Part shown: piece by piece, positions 54,948 to 63,822 of the stretch
Layout: each line of letters begins with the position of its first letter
How positions within the stretch are numbered: position 1 is the stretch's first letter
Assembly: GCF_015097055.1 (NCBI RefSeq)
Contig: NZ_AP023366.1
Coordinates: 1,798,001 to 1,862,000, forward strand
Direction: 5' to 3'
Length of the DNA stretch: 64,000 nucleotides
Source: Effusibacillus dendaii
GTDB lineage: Bacteria; Bacillota; Bacilli; Tumebacillales; Effusibacillaceae
Program-made: the position numbers and the translations under genes
Notes under the pieces: model-generated
What the model saw: only the letters and a program-made list of their open reading frames with translations
The model's database searches: none
Told to the model about the DNA's origin: nothing

Positions 54948-55031
54948 CAGCGATGACTGCGCATGCAATCCGTGTCCGTTTGGAACTCTACAGTACAGGA
55001 GTCACTTTCTGTCAGTAGAGAAGGAATTCCC

Positions 55032-55951
55032 TTGGGCAAAAATCTAACGCAAAAAATACCGGGAGCTCATCTTGTCTCAGGTGAGATGGAAGCCGGTAAA
55101 GAAATCGCCATCCGGATCGACCAAACATTGACACAGGACGCGACCGGGACAATGGCCTACCTGCAGTTTGAAGCAATGGGAGTACCGAAAGTGAAAACGG
55201 AGTTGTCAGTCAGCTATGTCGACCACAACATGCTCCAATCGGGGTTTGAAAATGCGGACGACCACCGTTTTCTGCAGACGATTGCGGCTAAGCAGGCGTC
55301 TATTTTTCAAGACCTGGCAACGGGAATTGTCATCAGGTGCATCTGGAACGGTTTGCCGAACCGGGCAAAACGCTGCTCGGCTTCGATTCCCACACACCCA
55401 CTTCCGGCGGTATGGGTATGATTGCGATCGGTGCAGGTGGTCTTGATGTAGCAGTAGCTATGGCGGGCAGCCCCTTTTATCTCGCCATGCCAAAAGTTGT
55501 CAAAGTCGAACGGAAACGCACTCTGCAGCCTTGGGTGGCGGCGAAAGATATCATTCTCGAAGTGCTTCGCCGTATGACAGTGAAGGGTGGCGTCGGCGGC
55601 GCCAATTATGGACAGGGCTCATCCCGTGAACATGCCGCACTGGCTCCCATGTATTTGGGTGTAAAAGCGGTTATTGCCAAATCGTTCGCCCGTATTCACC
55701 GCGCCAATCTGGTGAACTTTGGAATTATTCCGCTGACGTTTGCGAACGAATCCGATTTTGACGCAATCGATCAGGGAGATGAACTAAAAATAGAGAACCT
55801 GCGGGATCAGATTCTGGGCGGGAATTCGATCACCGTTCAAAATGTTACAAAAGGCACACAAGTTACAGTCAAACATGACCTCACGAAACGCCAGTCAGAG
55901 ATACTTGTCGCCGGCGGTTTGCTGAACTATACGAAACAGCAGGCCGGCTAA
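55032..55951 (+). pseudogene. aconitase gene with frameshift and large internal deletion
   Basis: From TTG 55032 (GAAGGAATT before it): GKNLTQKIPGAHLVSGEMEA, QTLTQDATGTMAYLQFEAMG, YVDHNMLQ, then near 55300 a shift; the other frame reads SRPGNGNCHQVHLERFAEPG, DSHTPTSGGMGMIAIGAGGL and LRRMTVKGGVGG, which joins directly to ANYGQGSSREHAALAPMYLG and the normal C-terminus. About 300 residues of the ~640 expected are gone, including the three Cys ligands of the 4Fe-4S cluster. This was the monomeric aconitase type found in clostridia and some Bacillales. Inactive. Confidence 0.88.
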
Positions 55952-55992
55952 AACGGTTTTTACGGCGGAGGTCCATACAGAGGTGAAGGATA

Positions 55993-57069
55993 GTGGAGAA
56001 GAAAACTGTTGTTGTGATGGAAGGCGACCAAACCGGTCAGGAATTACTGGAAGAAGCGCTGCGCGTACTCGATCCGTCGGTGATCGGATTGCCAATCGAA
56101 TTCAAGCGATTTGACCTGTCTTTGGAAAACCGCCGCAAAACGAAAAATCAGGTAGTTACAGAAGCGGCGGCCGCCATGAAGGAATACGGTTTTGGTATCA
56201 AGGCGGCTACCATTACACCTGAAACGTCAGGCGATGTAGGGTCTCCTAACGCCATTTTGCGGAAAGGAATTGACGGAACCGTGATTATTCGGACAGGCCG
56301 GAGAATTCCAGGTGTCAATCCGCTGCCTGGCATTCACGCCCCCATTTCCGTAGTCCGCATGGCAGTTGACGATGCGTACGGAGCAAAAGAGTGGCGGGAA
56401 GGCGAAGGGCTTGACGAAGTCGCATTTCGCACGGAAAAAATCAGCCGTCGTGTTTGCCGGGGGGTGGCCGAATTTTCCTTTATTCAAGCACGAAAAATGA
56501 AGGCGAAAGTGTTCGGTGGACCGAAATACACCGTCTCCCCGGTTTACGAAGGAATGCTGAAAGAGGAAATGGACCGGGCAGCCGAGAAAAACAAAGACGT
56601 GCGGTATGATCCGCAGTTAATCGACGCCACTTATGCGCTGCTGCTCAATTCCTCCGGAGAACCGCTGGTGATTCCGGCGTTAAACCGGGATGGTGACTGC
56701 CTGTCCGATCTGGTGCTGCAGATGTTTGGTTCGATTGCAGGGGCTGAATCTCTGTTGATTGCATTTGATGAACAATACAATCCCCGTACGGTAATGGCAG
56801 AAGCGCCGCACGGTACGGCCCCCTCGTTGTTTGGCAAAAACGTGGCCAACCCGATGGCCATGATTATGGCGGGAGCCGCTCTGCTTTCTTTCTTCCACCT
56901 GCCGGAAGCAGACCTTGCGTCCCGGGCCATCTATGAAGCAACTTTGGAAGCGATTGTCGGCGGGATTCGCACGGCCGACCTGGGTGGTTCCGCCGGTACG
57001 CGCGAGTTTACGGATGAAGTGATTCAACGGATAAAAACCAAACTTGAAGTGTGGAGTACGCTGTCGTAA
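55993..57069 (+). CDS. isocitrate/isopropylmalate dehydrogenase family protein
   Basis: 358 residues from GTG 55993 (GAGGTG eight bases before). MEGDQTGQELLEEALRVLDP at the N-terminus; GSPNAILRKGIDG has the S-x-N-x2-L-R pattern of isocitrate rather than isopropylmalate dehydrogenases; NRDGDCLSDLVLQMFGSIAG includes the Mg Asp pair; AEAPHGTAPSLFGKNVANPM is the cofactor site. It would decarboxylate isocitrate or a homolog. Frame is intact, yet the gene before it (aconitase) is destroyed, so its role in a local pathway is doubtful. Confidence 0.85.
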   Translation: MEKKTVVVMEGDQTGQELLEEALRVLDPSVIGLPIEFKRFDLSLENRRKTKNQVVTEAAAAMKEYGFGIKAATITPETSGDVGSPNAILRKGIDGTVIIRTGRRIPGVNPLPGIHAPISVVRMAVDDAYGAKEWREGEGLDEVAFRTEKISRRVCRGVAEFSFIQARKMKAKVFGGPKYTVSPVYEGMLKEEMDRAAEKNKDVRYDPQLIDATYALLLNSSGEPLVIPALNRDGDCLSDLVLQMFGSIAGAESLLIAFDEQYNPRTVMAEAPHGTAPSLFGKNVANPMAMIMAGAALLSFFHLPEADLASRAIYEATLEAIVGGIRTADLGGSAGTREFTDEVIQRIKTKLEVWSTLS

Positions 57070-57429
57070 AAACGACGGCGCCCCATTGCGAGTATCACTT
57101 ACGCCGCGAATCACTTGTTCCGAAACGGTCCGATTTCGATCTACACGGTACGAGAGCCATGCATGCGAGCCGTTCGACGGCAACCCCATCTCTTTCGCTG
57201 CTGCTTCTTACGGAGTGCAGGACCGTACGCACTGTGCACCGAACGAGATGCTTTGCTGCCCTGGCCCGGAGTGGACGTGCGGGTGACGCTTTCGCGGACT
57301 CGGATGCGATGCTTTCCTGTCGAAAAGTCGGTTTCGACTTACCGACAGGAAAGCAGCCTTTCGCATCTGTCCGAGAGATGAGGTGCCTGCACATCCGCTT
57401 TCGGAAATCGCAAGGAGCAAGCTGCGAAT
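57070..57429. repeat. hairpin-rich block between convergent genes
   Basis: The core GCTTTCCTGTCG / CGACAGGAAAGC (57311-57354) holds an inner AGTCG/CGACT stem. Outward, CTCGGATGCGA pairs with TCGCATCTGTCCGAG, and AGTGGACGTGCGGGT with TGCCTGCACATCCGCTT, so arms of about 80-85 bases (57251-57335 and 57345-57425) are diverged inverted copies. The left part (57075-57250) holds weaker dyads and a partial direct copy (GCTGC...GGAGTG). No convincing gene. Confidence 0.65.
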
Positions 57430-58644
57430 CTACACAGCCAAACCGGCCAGCAGAATCCCAATCGTTTTGCCCCAAATATCCCAAAACTGGCTGATCGGTA
57501 GCGGATTTGTTCCCCGCCCGACTTCCACCGTAAATCCGGGGCGACGCCACTGCTGGATAAACCAGTCTTTAAATCCGGCGTCACTGTCTACATACCGGAT
57601 CGTTCTATACCCGCTCGCTTCCGTAAAAATACGGGCAATCTCTTCCGATTCCGGCGGCTCCATTTCACGGTATCCCCCAAAAATTTCCTCTCCCTGCGAA
57701 TGGAAGGCGATCACCAGGCGGAAATCATGCAGACTTGTAAAATCGGCCATTGCTTTCGATTCCGGTTCAAATAAGGGACATACACCCGGATAATTACGAG
57801 GGGCAGGACCATCGACGGCCCGTCGGGCCACTTCTTCCTGCCAATGGGCAGGGAACTGGTCATTCAGGTCAACGCCCCGAATATTCGCTTTCCACTGGCT
57901 GAAATCGCGGCTGCCGCCGTTTATTGTCAACACTTCCTCAAAATACGGGTTGTCCGGTGTAATCCCTTCCTGCACCAATTCCACTCCATCCGGATTGACC
58001 ATCGGCACAATCCAAAGCGAAGTTTCCGCAAAAAGAGTCGGTATGTGGAAACGGCCGATCGTTCGCTTCAGTTCATACGCTTTTGCATATTCTTCGATAA
58101 ACCTCATCAGAAGGATCGTTGTCATCCATTCGTTTGCATGAAACGATCCACTATAAAAAACCTGTTTCCGCCCGCTTCCCATATTCACAACCGGAATTGG
58201 GCGTCCCAGTACCGATTCCCCGATCATTTCCTGATTGACAAATGAAAACCGACTTTGCAGAGTTTGCAAATCGGCCATCATCTCATCATAGCCATAATCT
58301 TCCCGAGGGACTACAATCGTGGCCGGCAACGTATCTGGAATATTGATGACCTCTCCGATCTGCAGCCGGTTCGGATCGATTCCGGGGTTGACGCTTTGCA
58401 ATTGCGCCACCGTTACCCCAAATTTACGGCCAATTTTGTACAATGTATCACCCGGTTGAATCACATACAACTGCCAACTGCGGCGCGGAACGTATAAAAT
58501 TTGACCGGGCACCAATATCGACGGATTGCCAAGCTGGGGATTGGCGGCCAGCAACGTTTCCATCCGAATGCTAAACCGGTAGGCAATCCGATAAAGCGTG
58601 TCCCCTGGTTTCACAACATATTGGAATGTGTTAGGCGGCTGCAT
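57430..58644 (-). CDS. LysM-M14 gamma-D-glutamyl-(L)-meso-diaminopimelate peptidase
   Basis: 404 residues. Two LysM repeats (~6-52, YVVKPGDTLYRIAYRFSI; ~54-99, YVIQPGDTLYKIGRKFGV) bind peptidoglycan. The M14 zinc carboxypeptidase domain (~115-400) has the zinc ligands in SGSFHANEWMTTILLMRFIE (H-x2-E) and VIAFHSQGEEIFGG (His), Arg/Asn in SQWKANIRGVDLNDQFP and the catalytic Glu in TVEVGRGTNPLP. This is the endopeptidase I / YqgT type that cuts cortex or wall stem peptides. No signal peptide, as in the ENP1 group that acts in the sporulating cell. Confidence 0.92.
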   Translation of the reverse strand: MQPPNTFQYVVKPGDTLYRIAYRFSIRMETLLAANPQLGNPSILVPGQILYVPRRSWQLYVIQPGDTLYKIGRKFGVTVAQLQSVNPGIDPNRLQIGEVINIPDTLPATIVVPREDYGYDEMMADLQTLQSRFSFVNQEMIGESVLGRPIPVVNMGSGRKQVFYSGSFHANEWMTTILLMRFIEEYAKAYELKRTIGRFHIPTLFAETSLWIVPMVNPDGVELVQEGITPDNPYFEEVLTINGGSRDFSQWKANIRGVDLNDQFPAHWQEEVARRAVDGPAPRNYPGVCPLFEPESKAMADFTSLHDFRLVIAFHSQGEEIFGGYREMEPPESEEIARIFTEASGYRTIRYVDSDAGFKDWFIQQWRRPGFTVEVGRGTNPLPISQFWDIWGKTIGILLAGLAV

Positions 58645-58768
58645 ATCGATCCTCCTCAGAGCATTATCGATGCTAGCCTATTCATGTGAGGTTGGGATGG
58701 TGCCCATCCCATTTTTGCCTATCTTTCATATCGTATAGCAAGACTTGTGGGCATGTGAGGTGATATTC

Positions 58769-60055
58769 ATGAAGAAAAAATTATCAGCCTTGACACGGCG
58801 CGTTTCTCCCTTTTTTAAAAATCTCTGGGGCGAGTTGGTTACCCCTCCCCATTTTTTTCATAACCTGAATCAAAATCTGAATCGGGAGACAAAAAGTAGG
58901 CAGTACCAACCGCAGCATCAGCCACAACCCCAAGACCAGCCACAACCCCAAGACGAGTCGCAACAACAGCCGCAACAACAACCAGAGGAGAATGACGAGG
59001 ATTACGGGGAGGGACGGGAAGCGGGCGTTCAGAAGGAAGACCCTGCTCCCCTTCTGCAAAAATACGGGTATGATCCAAATGTGTTAAAACAATACGCGTT
59101 TTCCGTGGAATCGGTCGTACCACATGGGTCTGTCATCCTCCTGAATACGTCCACAGGGCCGGTGGCGCTTAAAAAAACGAGACTGCCGCAAAAACAAATC
59201 CGGTTTATCGCGCACGCCTTGCAGCATGTCGCCCAAAACGGGTTTCACCGTGTTTCCCGCATGATTCCGAACACAAATGGATTTTTTTTCACGCTGCTGG
59301 GGGATCAGACCTACTACGTGACGCAATGGATTGAAGGACAGACGGCCGATTTTTCATCGGTGCGCCATGTCGCCGAATCTGCATTGACAATCGCGGAATT
59401 CCACCGGGCCGCGCGCGGGTTTGTGTCAGTCTCTTACCAACCGGAATCGATTATTTTGAAGCATCTTCTGCAGACCCGCACCCAACAATTGGACCAATTC
59501 CTAACGAAAGCGAAAGAAAAACGAAAACCGGACGATGTAGACCGGTTCGTGTTGCGTTATCTTCCCGCCTACAAAAAACAGGCCCTGCAGGCGGTCAAGC
59601 TGTTGAACGATCCCCGCGTGGTACATTTTCTGAAACAGGAGGAGGAGGACCCGGGACTTGCCCATCTTGACATCACACCGACAAACCTGATTTTTACCCC
59701 GCAAAATCAGATCTGTCTGATTGACTTTGACCGTCTTTCCTACGCTCCCCGCATGCTGGACATTGGTCATATGATGCGGCGCAGTCTGCAGGCAAACCGC
59801 TGGCAACGGGAATTCGCCCTGATCTCCTTGGTGCAGGTAAACCAGGTAGAACCTCTGCGTCATGCGGAGTACACCATCCTGCAGTCGATCCTCACGTTTC
59901 CCCATTCGGTGTGGCGGAACTGCCGGAACCATTACCTGCGGAAATCGTCCCCCTATACATTGGCCGCATTGGAACAGCTGCAGGAACAGGAAGCGGACAG
60001 ACAATCCTTTCTGGAGGATTTTGCTGCTCATGTCGAGCGCCACAAAGGTCCTTAG
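58769..60055 (+). CDS. CotS-like spore coat kinase-fold protein with Pro/Gln-rich insert
   Basis: 428 residues from ATG 58769 (GAGGTG before it). After a basic head, residues ~43-75 are a low-complexity run of Gln, Pro, Glu and Asp (PQHQPQPQDQPQPQD). The rest has the aminoglycoside-phosphotransferase fold of the CotS/YutH family: ALKKTRLPQKQ (Lys), LAHLDITPTNLIF (H-x-D-x4-N) and CLIDFDRLSYAP (DFD). The Brenner-type residues are present, so kinase activity is possible. CotS proteins are mother-cell coat proteins. Confidence 0.85.
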   Translation: MKKKLSALTRRVSPFFKNLWGELVTPPHFFHNLNQNLNRETKSRQYQPQHQPQPQDQPQPQDESQQQPQQQPEENDEDYGEGREAGVQKEDPAPLLQKYGYDPNVLKQYAFSVESVVPHGSVILLNTSTGPVALKKTRLPQKQIRFIAHALQHVAQNGFHRVSRMIPNTNGFFFTLLGDQTYYVTQWIEGQTADFSSVRHVAESALTIAEFHRAARGFVSVSYQPESIILKHLLQTRTQQLDQFLTKAKEKRKPDDVDRFVLRYLPAYKKQALQAVKLLNDPRVVHFLKQEEEDPGLAHLDITPTNLIFTPQNQICLIDFDRLSYAPRMLDIGHMMRRSLQANRWQREFALISLVQVNQVEPLRHAEYTILQSILTFPHSVWRNCRNHYLRKSSPYTLAALEQLQEQEADRQSFLEDFAAHVERHKGP

Positions 60056-60068
60056 GGACGTTCCGCAG

Positions 60069-61217
60069 CTATACCCAATCCATTTCGCGGCGAACCTGCT
60101 CGTCCGTTTCCGTTTCACGGGCCGCTTGAACGGCTTTTCTTGCATCCTCTCCGCCAATTCGGCCAAGCGCCCAGGCGGCCGTTCCCCGGATTTCCGGACG
60201 GTTGTCGGCAAGCAGTTCGATCAGCTTCGGAACTGCACGAACATCCCGTATATTGCCTAGCGCAATGATGGCGTTTCGTTTTACAACGGTCAATCCTCGC
60301 CAGGCGGCAGCCGTTTTTCCGTAGATCCGTTTGAATTCCCGGTTGCTGAGGTTTAAAATCTCCAACAAATCGGGGAATGACAGATCCTGCTCCGGCAAAA
60401 ATGATTCGTGCACCGCGGCCTGTTTTTCTTTATTCGCCGGACACACGGCCTGACAGGTATCACATCCCCAAATTCGCGTGCCGAACTTGGAACGGAATTC
60501 TTCCGGCACAAACCCCTTCATCTGTGTGATATAGGACAAACAGCGGCTGGAGTCTGTTGTGAAAGGATCGACCAACGCGCCAGTCGGACAAGCCCGCATG
60601 CACAGATCACAATCGCCGCAAAGCGAAGTCGGGCCGGGGGGAGATGGTTCAATTCGTACATCTGTTACAAGTTGACCCAGAAACACCCAGGAACCGAACT
60701 TTTCGGTAATGATGGAACAATGTTTGCCAAACCATCCAAGTCCTGCCCGTTGGGCAACGGAACGGTCCACTAACGGACCGGTATCAACAGAAGAATGAAA
60801 ATCGATCTTGCGTCCGATCCGCCGTTCGATTTCAGATGCGAGATCATTCAGCTTATCCCGCAGCACATGATGGTAATCAAGTCCCCACACATATTTGGAC
60901 ATAGCTCCACGGATTCCTTTCGGTCGGCGCAGCGTTTTGTGCTGTTCTGTATGGTATGCCATCGCAATCGAGATGATCGATTTTGCGTTTGGGAGCGCCG
61001 CAGCCGGATCAATCCGCTCTTCCAGGACCGGATGTTCAAAACCGGATTCATATCCTTTTTCCCGGTACATTTGCAGCGTTCGCAGCACGTCGGGAAACGG
61101 TTCTGCGGTCGTTACCCCAAGCAGATCAATGCCTAACTGTTCCCGAATCTGTTCCATATCCTGCCTCGTTAATTCCCATTGAGACGTTGCTGCCGGAGAT
61201 TCAATTGATGTTGTCAT
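60069..61217 (-). CDS. queG: epoxyqueuosine reductase
   Basis: 382 residues, RBS AGGAGGGGGG. The cobalamin-binding N-terminal domain (~20-170; YVWGLDYHHVLRDKL, DTGPLVDRSVAQRAGLGWFG) is followed by two 4Fe-4S motifs (CGDCDLCMRACPTGAL and CDTCQAVCPAN, ~200-265) and HEAT repeats at the C-terminus (AIIALGNIRDVRAVPKLIELL). It does the last step of queuosine formation in tRNA. Starts and ends normally. Confidence 0.96.
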   Translation of the reverse strand: MTTSIESPAATSQWELTRQDMEQIREQLGIDLLGVTTAEPFPDVLRTLQMYREKGYESGFEHPVLEERIDPAAALPNAKSIISIAMAYHTEQHKTLRRPKGIRGAMSKYVWGLDYHHVLRDKLNDLASEIERRIGRKIDFHSSVDTGPLVDRSVAQRAGLGWFGKHCSIITEKFGSWVFLGQLVTDVRIEPSPPGPTSLCGDCDLCMRACPTGALVDPFTTDSSRCLSYITQMKGFVPEEFRSKFGTRIWGCDTCQAVCPANKEKQAAVHESFLPEQDLSFPDLLEILNLSNREFKRIYGKTAAAWRGLTVVKRNAIIALGNIRDVRAVPKLIELLADNRPEIRGTAAWALGRIGGEDARKAVQAARETETDEQVRREMDWV

Positions 61218-61256
61218 CGGCCCCCCTCCTCCTGTAAGCGCTTCCCGGCAAACAGG

Positions 61257-62387
61257 TCAAGACAGCAGTTTCAACAAACGTTCCGCCCTCGCTTGCCACG
61301 ACAAACTTTCGATCAGGCGGGCCTGTTTTTCGGCAATGGCAGCATCGCGACGGAGTGATTTTTGAATGCCCGCTATAAATTGTTCGCTGTCAGTCCCTGT
61401 TTCCACCACTTCTGAAAATCGTCTCACGCTTGGATGATCCGTGGACACGATCGGTTTGCCCGTAGCCAGATATTCATACAGTTTGATCGGATCGCAGGCC
61501 AACGAATACGGATCGTTTGTACGAGGCAGCAGCAGCACATCAGACGCATGCAGATAAGCAGGCACTTGCTGGACAGGTTTCGCTCCCAGAAAATGCACGT
61601 TCGGCATGCTCCGCAGTTCTGCCAGCATGTTTGCATCCGCCGAATCGAACACCGGTCCGATCATTACAAGCTGCGCATCAGGTAATTTGTATGCCGTTTC
61701 CCGCAACAGGGCGAGATCAATCCAACTGGTGATTGCCCCTAGAAAAGTCAGACGGGGATGCAAAATCTCATGGATATCAGCCGGTTCCTCTGCAGACCCA
61801 CGCCGAAACAGATCAATATCAACTCCGTTTGGCAGATACTCGACCTGTTTCCCCGTCCAATCGCTTGTCTGTTCCACCAGGTACCGGGAGACAGCTGTGA
61901 TCCGTTCCGCCTGTTCGGCAATCTCCAGAAACATTCGCTTCAGCTCACGAAGTTTTTGCTCCGGAATACCGGGGAACCCCAAATTATCGTCCAATATGTC
62001 AAACACGAGCCGTTTGGGCTGCAGGATTTTCACATACTCGTACGACTGCTCCAATGTGGAAGCCGTAACGTACAACACGGTCTGTTCCCGCCAATCGCTT
62101 GCCAAAAACCGCGTCATGGCAGATGCAATCTTGGCGGCAGACAGTTTTTCACGAAAACGGTGCAGCCCATAACGAGTAGGTATAAAACTGTAAGGCGGAT
62201 TCCATATCTGTATCCCGTCCGCTTCACGTGATCGCCAGTCAAATGAGAATGACCGCTGTTCCGCGTACGGATTTAGAAAAATCCGATTCACGTCTTGTGC
62301 TTGCATCGCACTCGTCATGGAACGGACCGTATCGCTCAATTGTGAATAATTCCAGGGATAAATCCCCAACAATACAAGATTCACCAA
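61257..62387 (-). CDS. glycosyltransferase (GT4-like, GT-B fold)
   Basis: 376 residues. N-terminal acceptor half: IYPWNYSQLSDTVRSM, LVFDILDDNLGFPG; linker VEYLPNGVDIDLF; C-terminal donor half with PRLTFLGAIT, GPVFDS, VHFLGAKPVQQVPAYLHASD and the nucleotide-sugar site DPIKLYEYLATGKPIVST. The pattern resembles TuaH and related single-domain transferases acting on cell-envelope or glycan substrates. No membrane helix. Its neighbours give no clear pathway. Confidence 0.85.
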   Translation of the reverse strand: MVNLVLLGIYPWNYSQLSDTVRSMTSAMQAQDVNRIFLNPYAEQRSFSFDWRSREADGIQIWNPPYSFIPTRYGLHRFREKLSAAKIASAMTRFLASDWREQTVLYVTASTLEQSYEYVKILQPKRLVFDILDDNLGFPGIPEQKLRELKRMFLEIAEQAERITAVSRYLVEQTSDWTGKQVEYLPNGVDIDLFRRGSAEEPADIHEILHPRLTFLGAITSWIDLALLRETAYKLPDAQLVMIGPVFDSADANMLAELRSMPNVHFLGAKPVQQVPAYLHASDVLLLPRTNDPYSLACDPIKLYEYLATGKPIVSTDHPSVRRFSEVVETGTDSEQFIAGIQKSLRRDAAIAEKQARLIESLSWQARAERLLKLLS

Positions 62388-62432
62388 GACACCCCGTTTG
62401 TTTCATTTCCATTCGTTTATAAAACCGTCGCC

Positions 62433-62864
62433 CTATTTCGGCATGGCGGCGCGAGCCAATTCATCGCAGCGTTCATTCCAATGAACGCCCGCATGCCCTT
62501 TCACTTTTACCCAGTGGACATCGTGAGTACGGTAGAGTCGAAGCAGTTCCTGCCAAAGTTCCTTGTTCGCAACCGGTTCTTTTTTCGAGTTGACCCAGCC
62601 GTTTTTTTCCCAACCCACATACCATTTTTCTTTAAAGCAATTAATCAGATAAGCGGAGTCGCTATGCAGATTCACCCGACACGGTTCTTTCAAAATCTTC
62701 AACGCTTCTACGGCAGCGGTCAGCTCCATCTTGTTATTTGTCGTAACCGCTTCTCCCCCGGAAATCTCTTTCGTAACATCCCCGTAGAGCAAAACGGCAG
62801 CCCAACCGCCCGGTCCCGGATTGCCGGAACAAGCCCCGTCCGTATAAATGGTTACCTCTTTCAT
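62433..62864 (-). CDS. rnhA: ribonuclease HI
   Basis: 143 residues from ATG 62864 (AAAGGGAG). Catalytic DEDD set: [17 protein letters not shown] (Asp), [13 protein letters not shown] (Glu), [11 protein letters not shown] (Asp) and the late Asp in [11 protein letters not shown] with the flexible VKGHAG His. It removes RNA from RNA-DNA hybrids. Full length. Confidence 0.96.
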   Translation of the reverse strand: MKEVTIYTDGACSGNPGPGGWAAVLLYGDVTKEISGGEAVTTNNKMELTAAVEALKILKEPCRVNLHSDSAYLINCFKEKWYVGWEKNGWVNSKKEPVANKELWQELLRLYRTHDVHWVKVKGHAGVHWNERCDELARAAMPK

Positions 62865-63045
62865 TGGGCTTCTCCCTTTCATCAGGTGTTTTTTCGAGTA
62901 TACCACACTGACAGTATACCAGCATGCGGTGACACCTCCTGTTGCGATTCCATATGTTATCCTTCCCGGCATGTCCATACATAATTTGCCGATTGCATGA
63001 CCATGCTAGTGGTATCCTATCGATCGAGAGGAAAGGAGTCCCAGT

Positions 63046-63738
63046 ATGCGTCCTCGCACTTATATACTCGCAGTAGTTTTGGGTTTCACATTTGCCGCTA
63101 CACTTTCTGCCTGTCAGACAAGTAAAAACGCCAATCCCCGTCAAGGCAACATACAGCAGAAGGAACCACCCGAAATGATTTCAGAAGGAATCAAAGCGGA
63201 TTACCGAATTGCCGATGAATTGAATAAAATTCCGGGGTTGCAAGGGGCGGCCGTTTTGATTAAGAACGGTGAAGCGTATGTGGGAGCACATGTGATCGGA
63301 GACGAAAAACATCCGGATGCCTATATGAAGCAGCCGTTTGGAAGTTACTATGACAGTAACGGCGTACCTAATAAATCGCCGCTGTCAGGTAAAGGAGTTC
63401 CCAACCAGATAAACGGGCAGACATCCAATCTGAATCAAAGCGGGGTTACACAGTCAGGGCAACCGATCCCCAACACCAATCAATCCCCCAGAACCAATAC
63501 AGCAAATCTTGTAGGGAGTGCCACAAACAACGTCGATCCGGAACTGATTCGCCAGATTGAGCAAAAAGTAAGATCGATGGCCCCGAACGTGAACCGCGTT
63601 CATATTACAGGCAAGTTTGAAGATGTAAACCAGCTTCAAGGGTATGCCCGTTATATCCAAGACGGGGGTTCGATGCAGCAGTTTGCAAACGATTTTAACC
63701 AGACGATTAAGCGGATCTTTCCTGCTGCAAAACCTTAG
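63046..63738 (+). CDS. ylaJ: YhcN/YlaJ family sporulation lipoprotein
   Basis: 230 residues, RBS AAAGGAG. Signal peptide with lipobox LSAC (Cys ~23). The YhcN/YlaJ domain is split: ELNKIPGLQGAAVLIKNGEAYVG (~58-80) and, after a Asn/Gln/Ser-rich linker (~100-160), DPELIRQIEQKVRSMAPNVN and VHITGKFEDVNQLQGYARYI. Members are inner spore membrane lipoproteins made under SigG and affect germination or outgrowth. The lengthened low-complexity linker is unusual for the family. Confidence 0.9.
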   Translation: MRPRTYILAVVLGFTFAATLSACQTSKNANPRQGNIQQKEPPEMISEGIKADYRIADELNKIPGLQGAAVLIKNGEAYVGAHVIGDEKHPDAYMKQPFGSYYDSNGVPNKSPLSGKGVPNQINGQTSNLNQSGVTQSGQPIPNTNQSPRTNTANLVGSATNNVDPELIRQIEQKVRSMAPNVNRVHITGKFEDVNQLQGYARYIQDGGSMQQFANDFNQTIKRIFPAAKP

Positions 63739-63743
63739 AAAGT

Positions 63744-63777
63744 GGGAGGGGATGACCTGCCCTCCCTCTTTTTTTAT
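63744..63777 (+). terminator. terminator of the ylaJ-like gene
   Basis: GGGAGGG-GATGACCTG-CCCTCCC followed by TCTTTTTTT. Confidence 0.9.
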
Positions 63778-63822
63778 TTTTGCAATCTTTTTCAATCATC
63801 GACAATCAGACACCCCAAAAAT

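Noticed and set aside
57044-57550. Several overlapping Ser/Arg/Cys-rich open frames on both strands
   Set aside because: They read through the inverted-repeat block; no ribosome-binding site and no domain, so treated as noncoding.
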